From NCBI GenBank assembly GCA_964525965.1, contig CAZGKA010000033.1, forward strand, positions 1-9,777: a stretch of 9,777 nucleotides of DNA. Direction: 5' to 3'. The translations under genes were made by a program, and so were the position numbers. Of the stretch, positions 5,827 to 9,777 are shown one piece after another. This DNA comes from Methanodesulfokora sp964525965 (lineage in GTDB: Archaea; Korarchaeota; Korarchaeia; Korarchaeales; Korarchaeaceae). Positions within the stretch are counted from its first letter, which is position 1. Each line of letters opens with the position of its first letter. The notes below the pieces were generated by a model. That model had not been told where the DNA came from, ran no database searches, and saw only the letters and a program-made list of their open reading frames with translations.

Positions 5827-5851
5827 CGACCCGAGGAAACGGAGTGCTGAA

Positions 5852-6394
5852 ATGAGAACCTGGATGATACTGCTCGGGTCCGCTTTCGGGTCGCTCATAG
5901 GGTATCTAGCCAACAGGCTGGCCATATGGATGCTATTCCATCCGAGGAAACCCGTTAGATTGGGCCCGGTGGTGATCCAGGGGGTCTTCCCTAGGAGGAA
6001 GAGGGACATAGCGAGGAGGGTCGCCAGCATAGTTTCGGGCAGGGTCATCACGGGGGAGGAGATCGTGGAGATAGTGAGGTCGGCTGTGGACAGGGAGCTC
6101 CGAACATCGAGGGTCCCCCTCCCCCTCAACTCGGCGCTGATCAGCAACTTCGTCAGGGAGCTGGCTAAATACCTGGTGACCCTGCTGACCGAGAGGTTCA
6201 TGTTGAGGGCTGGCAGCAGGATAGATCTGGAGGATTACATAGTGAAGAAGTTCGATGAGGTCAGCGTGGAGGAGTTCGAGGTCATGTTCAAGGAGGCTGT
6301 GGGGAGGGAGCTGAACTACATAGCCCTTAACGACGCGGCGATAGGAGCCTTGGTCGGTGCCTTGGAGATGTTGATCATGAGTCTGGTGCACTGA
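5852..6394 (+). CDS. DUF445 family membrane protein
   Basis: The protein has 180 residues. The N-terminal helix with GSAFGSLIGYLANRLAIWMLF (about residues 9-29), followed by HPRKP and then GVFPRRKRDIARRVASIV (residues 44-61), is the hallmark of DUF445 (YheB-like) proteins. A second hydrophobic segment at about 162-178 suggests anchoring at both ends with a helical soluble middle (residues 45-155). Function is unknown; relatives are thought to act at the membrane. ATG at 5852 is preceded by GGAG at 5841-5844 and by a TATA-like box, and it opens directly on the conserved motif. The frame is open further upstream but only as the antisense of the zinc-ribbon gene, so I start here. At 180 residues it is on the short side for the family, having one copy of the core. 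It is divergent from the zinc-ribbon/DUF2099 pair and has no obvious operon partner. Confidence 0.8.
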   Translation: MRTWMILLGSAFGSLIGYLANRLAIWMLFHPRKPVRLGPVVIQGVFPRRKRDIARRVASIVSGRVITGEEIVEIVRSAVDRELRTSRVPLPLNSALISNFVRELAKYLVTLLTERFMLRAGSRIDLEDYIVKKFDEVSVEEFEVMFKEAVGRELNYIALNDAAIGALVGALEMLIMSLVH

Positions 6395-6437
6395 ATATCT
6401 TTGAACTTTTACACCTACTCATGACCTTTCTAGCTAC

Positions 6438-6488
6438 TCAGAGACCTGCTTCACATCACAGAAACAGAGCAAGTTCTTCATCATATCC
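6438..6488 (-). ncRNA. Candidate archaeal C/D-box guide RNA
   Basis: On the - strand the order is box C ATGATGA (6484-6478), a 10-base guide, a D'-like CTGT (6467-6464), a 4-base spacer, a C'-like GTGATGT (6459-6453), an 11-base guide, and a perfect box D CTGA (6441-6438). The C and D boxes are exact and C' has one mismatch; D' has one mismatch. Spacings are near the roughly 12-base guides of archaeal C/D RNAs. A TATA-like AAATTTAA at 6528-6521 would start a transcript near 6499, about 15 bases before box C. The flanks form only a poor terminal stem, and I could not match the guides to rRNA or tRNA by eye. The 5' end is approximate. Confidence 0.4.
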
Positions 6489-6520
6489 CAACAAGGTGAT
6501 CGTCGTGAGCTGATGGTTCA

Positions 6521-6528
6521 TTAAATTT
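6521..6528 (-). promoter_or_regulatory. TATA-like box for the candidate guide RNA
   Basis: The - strand reads AAATTTAA. Initiation about 25 bases on would fall close to 6499, just before box C of the candidate guide RNA. The element is nearly symmetric and could be fortuitous in this A/T-rich spacer. Confidence 0.25.
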
Positions 6529-6550
6529 CTGTAAGAAGTCGAAAAAACTT

Positions 6551-6562
6551 TAATTTATATAA
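6551..6562 (+). promoter_or_regulatory. TATA box of the HxlR-like regulator gene
   Basis: TAATTTATATAA, preceded by an A-run (6542-6547), is the strongest TATA-like match in this spacer. Start would be near 6583, giving a leader of about 75 bases that contains the repeats at 6572-6639 and the AGGTGAT ribosome-binding site at 6648-6654. Confidence 0.5.
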
Positions 6563-6571
6563 TCTCTCCCA

Positions 6572-6639
6572 GTAAGACCGACCTTACCCAACCTTAGTGG
6601 ATTTTAGACACTAAATGTTAATATAACACTCAAGGTTGG
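6572..6639. promoter_or_regulatory. Repeat-rich putative operator upstream of the HxlR-like gene
   Basis: Several repeats are packed around and after the predicted start site. GTAAG (6572-6576) and CTTAC (6583-6587) form an inverted repeat. ACCTTA occurs twice exactly one helical turn apart (6581-6586, 6591-6596). TTAGTG (6594-6599) and CACTAA (6609-6614) form a second inverted repeat. CCAACCTT (6588-6595) is matched by AAGGTTGG (6632-6639). This is what a binding site for a dimeric winged-helix regulator could look like, so autoregulation by the gene downstream is the natural inference. Confidence 0.4.
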
Positions 6640-6657
6640 TTTTCATAGGTGATAGGC

Positions 6658-7077
6658 ATGACCTCAAATATTAACGGCCTGAGAAAGTTCATCCACAGCA
6701 CCCTGGATGAGATAGAAAATTCGCTTAGGAGAATCAATTCAGAACAGCTGGAACTTAGTGAAATATCGGAGAAGATGCAGCAGCTATCTCCCATCCTCTC
6801 GGAGATACTCTCGAAGTGGGTTCCAGAGATCCTCTATTGTCTGTTCTTTGGAGGAGAGTTGAGCTTCAATCAGATAAAGAACGCTCTCAACGTGAGCTCC
6901 AGAGTGCTGTCGGACAAGCTCAAGCTCTTGGAGGAGAGGGGGCTCGTGGAGAGAAAGGTAGTCCCGGGCAAACCTCCTCGCGTGTTCTACAGCCTCACAG
7001 AAGAGGGAAGAGTGGTGGGCCTGTCCCTGGTTCCGGTCCTCTTCGTCGTGGGGGATCTGCTCGGGGTGAACCCCTGA
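6658..7077 (+). CDS. HxlR-like winged-helix transcriptional regulator
   Basis: The 139-residue protein has two parts. Residues 1-45 are helical with a heptad-like pattern and may form a dimerisation coil. Residues 50-125 match an HxlR/MarR-type winged helix: LSKWVPEILYCLFFGG, then LSFNQIKNALNVSSRVLSDKLKLLEERGLV (helix-turn-helix, about 69-96), a wing RKVVPGKPPRVFYSLTEEG (99-117) and a hydrophobic last helix. The SS-RVLSDKL recognition helix and the wing are very typical of HxlR proteins. There is no cysteine pair or obvious ligand site, so the signal is unknown. I chose ATG 6658 over GTG 6649 because AGGTGAT at 6648-6654 is a near-perfect Shine-Dalgarno sequence that would lie inside the longer version. 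The leader contains multiple inverted repeats that suggest autoregulation. Confidence 0.83.
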   Translation: MTSNINGLRKFIHSTLDEIENSLRRINSEQLELSEISEKMQQLSPILSEILSKWVPEILYCLFFGGELSFNQIKNALNVSSRVLSDKLKLLEERGLVERKVVPGKPPRVFYSLTEEGRVVGLSLVPVLFVVGDLLGVNP

Positions 7078-7108
7078 TTCACGGTTCGCTCGATTGGACC
7101 GGATCAAA

Positions 7109-7118
7109 CATTTTATTG
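7109..7118 (+). promoter_or_regulatory. TATA-like box of upp
   Basis: CATTTTATTG would direct initiation near 7140, two bases before the ATG at 7142, so upp is probably read from a leaderless message. This also argues against the in-frame TTG at 7094 as start, as it would precede the promoter. Confidence 0.45.
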
Positions 7119-7141
7119 ATACCCTCTTCTCCTCCCTCAAT

Positions 7142-7807
7142 ATGTTTAAGCTGAAGATAGTCGATCATCCCTACGCGCAAGCTGTCCTCACCGAGCTTAG
7201 AAGCAAGAGAACAGGTCAGATAGCCTTCAGGAAGGGCCTCGTTAGACTAGGGAGAGTTCTAGGATTGGAGATAATCAGAGACTTTCCGACGAGGACCGTG
7301 AAGGTGGAAACACCTCTCGGGATGGCTGAGGGAGTCGAGGTCGTGGGAGCCGACAGGGTGGTCATAGTCACCGTGCTCAGGGCGGCCTGGCCCCTGACCG
7401 AGGGGCTGATAAAGATATTTCCGAATGCCAGACAGGGTATAATCTCAGCCAGAAGGGTTGAGGAGAGGGGCATGAGGAAGGGATATGAGTTCGACATCGA
7501 GATAGCTTACAGAAAACTGCCCCAGATAACGAGGGAGGACGTGGTGCTGATAGCTGATCCCATGGTCGCCACGGCCTCTACAATGCTCAGAGTTCTCAAG
7601 ACGCTCATAGAGGGTGACATGGCCAGCAGATACATAATAGCCTCGGCAATAGCTACCCCCGTTGCTGTGGAGAAGCTCAAGAGGTTCTCTGAGGAGTCAA
7701 ACCTGGACCTCACCCTCTACGCCGTGGCTCTGGATCCCGTCGTGGATGAGAGGGGGTACATAGTTCCGGGACTTGGAGACGCCGGCGACAGGGCCTTCGG
7801 GGATTGA
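7142..7807 (+). CDS. upp: Uracil phosphoribosyltransferase
   Basis: The enzyme converts uracil plus PRPP to UMP and pyrophosphate in the cytoplasm (pyrimidine salvage). The 221 residues are close to the family length of about 210. Diagnostic features are VLRAAWPLTEGL (78-89), the PRPP-binding loop VVLIADPMVATASTM (134-148) and the uracil-binding signature YIVPGLGDAGDRAFG (206-220). The PRPP loop has the archaeal form (DPMVATAS) instead of the DPMLATGGS typical of bacteria. ATG 7142 gives a start at MFKLKIVDHPYAQ, where the family normally begins (the conserved 'DHP' region). No pyrimidine transporter gene lies next to it. Its stop is only seven bases from the stop of the convergent ACT-domain gene. 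Confidence 0.96.
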   Translation: MFKLKIVDHPYAQAVLTELRSKRTGQIAFRKGLVRLGRVLGLEIIRDFPTRTVKVETPLGMAEGVEVVGADRVVIVTVLRAAWPLTEGLIKIFPNARQGIISARRVEERGMRKGYEFDIEIAYRKLPQITREDVVLIADPMVATASTMLRVLKTLIEGDMASRYIIASAIATPVAVEKLKRFSEESNLDLTLYAVALDPVVDERGYIVPGLGDAGDRAFGD

Positions 7808-7814
7808 TCCTCGG

Positions 7815-8180
7815 TCAGAGGTCGACCTCCCCCCTGAACTTGAAACCTCTATCCTCCAGCGAGCGGACCGCCTCATCCAGTCTGGCGCTAGGAACGAGGA
7901 CGTAATCCCTGTGATAGCTGCTGTAGGCCATTATAGGCACATCCGCCTCCGCCAGAGCCTCGAGCACGGTGGCCAAGAATCCAACAACGCACGGCTCTGT
8001 TGGATTGAAAATCAGCATTCTGAACGGTCCTAAGCACTTATCAGACGATCTTTCTTTGGATAAGAAGGAAAAACAACCTTCCAGTTCTTTTATGGATAAG
8101 ATGAATTCCTCTGCAGTGCCTCCTATGCACAGCCACAGATCCTCCCTGACCACCGAGAACCCGTGTCCTCTGAACCTCAT
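7815..8180 (-). CDS. ACT-domain protein (CASTOR/ACT_7-like)
   Basis: This 121-residue protein has an ACT-like C-terminal half. Residues 63-112 read CVVGFLATVLEALAEADVPIMAYSSYHRDYVLV followed by LDEAVRSLEDRGF, which matches the CASTOR-type ACT domain that binds an amino acid at a dimer interface. The N-terminal half (WLCIGG, FILSIKELEG) probably adds a second, degenerate ACT-like unit. It would sense or bind a small ligand rather than catalyse. ATG at 8180 overlaps the TGA of the DUF917 gene by four bases (ATGA), so the two are translated in tandem; ligand-dependent control of that enzyme, or binding of its substrate or product, is a reasonable inference. The stop is followed by a 12-base palindrome (GAGGTCGACCTC, 7818-7829) that lies within its last codons. 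Confidence 0.72.
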   Translation of the reverse strand: MRFRGHGFSVVREDLWLCIGGTAEEFILSIKELEGCFSFLSKERSSDKCLGPFRMLIFNPTEPCVVGFLATVLEALAEADVPIMAYSSYHRDYVLVPSARLDEAVRSLEDRGFKFRGEVDL

Positions 8181-9256
8181 TCTCCTAGGAGCACCTCCAC
8201 CGGGATGTAATCAAGGTCAAAGCCGAAGTGCTTCGGCCCCATGACAGCTAAACCAGCCTCCGTTCTCCACTGAAGCGGAGCAGGTGCAGCTATCACGGAC
8301 ACCTCCATACCCCCTTCTAGGTCACTGTTGACGACACCCCATCCGTCATCGTTCATGACAATTATGAGATCGGGTGGTAGAACTGCAGGTTCACCATAAC
8401 TCCAGAAAGCTGCTATGTTCTCGTTCTTTACGTGTATCTCCAGACTTACCCCGTCCCCTTTCACCTTGTACGTTCCGACGAGAAAACCTCCCTCCTTCCT
8501 TAGATCCACATCAGCGATCTGCCCCCTCAGCACGACCTTTCCCTCGAGGAAGGAGGCGGCCTCTTCAGCAGGATCCTCCGAGAGAGAAAGAGCCTCCTCC
8601 ACGGCACTTCCGAGGTCGATGGCCTTGGATATGCTCCCCCTGATGGAGACCTTCAGCGCGGTCTCCACTAGAACAGGAGTATCCACCACGAAGACCCTCC
8701 CTCCAGACAACAGAGAGAGGCTTCTGACAATCTTCTCGTACCTCTCAGCGGAGCTGCACTTCTCCACAAGTATGACGTCCCCCATGTGAGTAGCTACAGC
8801 TGCCGGGGTCAGGGGTATGCCGGCCAAGTGGAACGTACTGTGGATGAGCTCCGGGGCACCTCTTCCGACGTGATCTGCATCTCCCACGGGAAGGCGAAGC
8901 TCAGCAGCTATGTGTAGAGCGATAGCGGTGTTTCCTCCTCCTATCTCCGTCGGAATGATTCCTTCAGTCACACAACCAACCTTGTCCTCCAGGGAGTTGA
9001 GGGCGTCCATCATGTAACTAAGCGGGAACGCCTCCTTGAACTCTCTCTCGTCGGGGGATAGTGATCCGGCGAAGTATGGGGTCACGACCATCCCAGATCC
9101 TAGCTCCTCCAAGTCGACAAGCTGTAGAGATCTACCCCTTTTCAGGTCCGAAATGAGGAGATCCATGCCATACTTTGGATCTCCTCCTCCACCAACTCCC
9201 AGGATTGAGGCTCCTCTAACAAGTCTGCGCACGTCTTGTTCGTTCAATAACAGCAT
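8177..9256 (-). CDS. DUF917 family protein (S-methyl-thiohydantoin desulfurase family)
   Basis: The protein has 359 residues, the usual DUF917 length. Signature segments are the glycine-rich loop ASILGVGGGGDP (16-27), TPYFAG (59-64), the motif PTEIGGGN (102-109) and PVGDADHVGRGAPEL (123-137), where the family generally reads D-A-D-x-x-G-R-x-x-P-E. The C-terminal part (VLRGQIADVDLRKEGGFLVG and GPKHFGFD) agrees with the second domain. Pfam has related this family to S-methyl thiohydantoin desulfurase, and relatives often sit beside hydantoinase genes; none is present here, so the true substrate is uncertain. I start at ATG 9256: a TATA box at 9282-9292 lies inside the longer open frame (which reaches 9304), so those codons would not be transcribed, and the message is nearly leaderless. 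It overlaps the downstream ACT-domain gene by four bases. Confidence 0.85.
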   Translation of the reverse strand: MLLLNEQDVRRLVRGASILGVGGGGDPKYGMDLLISDLKRGRSLQLVDLEELGSGMVVTPYFAGSLSPDEREFKEAFPLSYMMDALNSLEDKVGCVTEGIIPTEIGGGNTAIALHIAAELRLPVGDADHVGRGAPELIHSTFHLAGIPLTPAAVATHMGDVILVEKCSSAERYEKIVRSLSLLSGGRVFVVDTPVLVETALKVSIRGSISKAIDLGSAVEEALSLSEDPAEEAASFLEGKVVLRGQIADVDLRKEGGFLVGTYKVKGDGVSLEIHVKNENIAAFWSYGEPAVLPPDLIIVMNDDGWGVVNSDLEGGMEVSVIAAPAPLQWRTEAGLAVMGPKHFGFDLDYIPVEVLLGE

Positions 9257-9281
9257 CCGGATCTGAGCGAGTTCAGGTGGG

Positions 9282-9292
9282 ATATAATTAAA
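9282..9292 (-). promoter_or_regulatory. TATA box of the DUF917-ACT operon
   Basis: On the - strand it reads TTTAATTATAT, about 26 bases ahead of a start near 9260, four bases before the DUF917 ATG at 9256. It fixes the start choice for that gene. Confidence 0.5.
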
Positions 9293-9360
9293 GGTTCGGT
9301 GCATACAATGTTAATCTCTATTAATCAATTATCCCATAGCAAGCCCAATGCGGGGGTGGT

Positions 9361-9371
9361 TAATTTTTATA
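9361..9371 (+). promoter_or_regulatory. TATA-like box of the DUF4405 gene
   Basis: TAATTTTTATA should start transcription near 9393, leaving a leader of about 12 bases with GGTGG (9396-9400) before the ATG at 9405. The earlier in-frame ATG at 9348 precedes this box and is therefore unlikely to be used. Confidence 0.48.
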
Positions 9372-9404
9372 CAGTCAAAATACGTGGAAATCCGTGGTGG
9401 AAAC

Positions 9405-9662
9405 ATGGGTCCTAGAGCTAGAGCTGTGGTGGCGGTAGCCCTCATAGCGGTCGGCCTGTTTCAAGCCGTGAGCGGTGTTTTGCTGTTCTTTGGACCTAAG
9501 GGACCACACACCGGTAAATCCTTGATTTTAGGAGTCGAGAAAGAGATCTGGAGCACCTACCACGAGTACTTAGGATTTGTGATAATAGGACTGGCCGTGA
9601 TACACTTCCTCCTCAACTGGAGAATGTTTGTTAGGGAGCTGCAGCTCCTCTTCAGACGATGA
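9405..9662 (+). CDS. Minimal two-helix DUF4405-like membrane protein, possible heme b carrier
   Basis: An 85-residue protein. Helix 1 is roughly residues 6-29 (RAVVAVALIAVGLFQAVSG onward) and helix 2 roughly 52-71 (YHEYLGFVIIGLAVIHFLLN). The second helix carries H53 and H67, 14 residues apart, with the H-E-Y-L-G and H-x3-NW-R-M-F pattern seen in DUF4405 proteins, which resemble the heme-binding helices of b-type cytochromes. The loop between the helices contains another histidine (H35, GPHTGK). Usual family members have three to four helices; this one has two, so it would have to dimerise to make a heme-binding bundle. ATG 9405 is preceded by GGTGG at 9396-9400 and a TATA box. It diverges from DUF917 and converges on the partial gene at the right edge. 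Confidence 0.65.
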   Translation: MGPRARAVVAVALIAVGLFQAVSGVLLFFGPKGPHTGKSLILGVEKEIWSTYHEYLGFVIIGLAVIHFLLNWRMFVRELQLLFRR

Positions 9663-9682
9663 AATCCATAAATCCCTCACTT

Positions 9683-9693
9683 ACTTTCCTTTT
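9683..9693 (+). terminator. Pyrimidine/T-rich tract after the DUF4405 gene
   Basis: ACTTTCCTTTT, 20 bases after the stop, resembles the T-tracts at which archaeal polymerase terminates. It overlaps the end of the convergent gene at the right edge. There is no hairpin. Confidence 0.22.
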
Positions 9694-9777
9694 ACTTAAT
9701 AACTAGCTCAGCTAAGTCTCCCACAACCGGAAGCTTAAACCACTTTCCCTGGTAAGCCTCGGCCATGCACAAGATCC
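9692..9777 (-). CDS. C-terminal end of an unidentified protein (partial)
   Basis: On the - strand one frame is open from the window edge to TAA at 9692-9694, giving 27 residues that include ILCMAEAYQGKWFKLP and end AELVIK. The other two - strand frames close sooner (within 22 codons). The amino-acid mix is protein-like and the gene would converge on the DUF4405 gene, leaving 29 bases between stops. I do not recognise the family; the ATG inside (MAEAYQ) is probably internal, as 23 residues alone would be unusual. Confidence 0.45.
   Translation of the reverse strand, partial: ILCMAEAYQGKWFKLPVVGDLAELVIK

Noticed and set aside
5678..5851. Upstream in-frame extension of the DUF445 gene
   Set aside because: The 58 extra codons are the antisense of the zinc-ribbon gene, give a proline/histidine-rich sequence, and lie before the likely promoter.
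6495..6515. GTGATC...CTGATG on the + strand as a second C/D RNA
   Set aside because: Box C is not a match and the spacing to CTGA is only a few bases, too short for a guide.
7818..7829. 12-base perfect palindrome GAGGTCGACCTC between upp and the ACT gene
   Set aside because: It lies in coding sequence just inside the ACT gene end and has no T-run; with no second copy seen it is probably chance.
9257..9304. Longer start for the DUF917 gene at 9304
   Set aside because: The added codons contain the TATA box, and the family begins near the residue encoded at 9256.
1..9777. tRNA or rRNA genes, CRISPR arrays, insertion sequences
   Set aside because: I looked for T-loop/acceptor patterns, regularly spaced repeats, and transposase motifs with terminal inverted repeats on both strands and saw none.

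Overview
The window looks archaeal and probably comes from a thermophile of the Thermoproteota/Korarchaeota side of the tree. The evidence is A/T-rich TATA-like boxes about 25 bases upstream of likely transcript starts, several apparently leaderless or very short leaders, heavy use of AGG/AGA (Arg) and ATA (Ile) codons, GTG and TTG starts, an archaeal-type uracil phosphoribosyltransferase, an archaeal zinc-ribbon protein and a protein of the 'methanogenesis marker 8' family (DUF2099). The exact lineage cannot be fixed from this sequence. I see no tRNA, rRNA, CRISPR array, insertion sequence or phage gene.

Left part, + strand (1-2032): the tail of a membrane protein, a small metal-binding cupin with a terminator-like hairpin behind it, a membrane-anchored DUF2334/polysaccharide-deacetylase-like protein facing outward, and a Lin0512-family protein. 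Between the last two lies a 228-base gap (1466-1693). It holds a very GC-rich structured stretch and a candidate 30-codon small gene with its own TATA box and Shine-Dalgarno sequence.

Centre, - strand (2048-5788): the first pair in transcription order is a small zinc-ribbon protein followed by a DUF2099 protein with an unusual N-terminal extension. Next comes a two-gene ABC exporter whose ATPase has its own promoter; the ATPase and the permease overlap by one base. The transporter converges on the Lin0512 gene.

Right part: a DUF445 membrane protein (+) diverges from the zinc-ribbon gene. A 263-base spacer (6395-6657) carries a candidate C/D-box guide RNA on the - strand and a repeat-rich promoter for an HxlR-like winged-helix regulator (+). 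The uracil salvage gene upp (+) follows and converges on a - strand operon of DUF917 (S-methyl-thiohydantoin desulfurase family) and an ACT-domain protein, which overlap by four bases. Divergent from that operon is a tiny two-helix DUF4405 protein with a histidine pair. At the right edge is the C-terminus of an unidentified - strand gene.

Most genes are housekeeping or poorly characterised accessory genes in short transcription units. The points most worth following are the extended DUF2099 protein with its zinc-ribbon partner, the possible C/D guide RNA, the small-ORF/structured-RNA region at 1466-1700, and the multi-repeat operator upstream of the HxlR-like gene.
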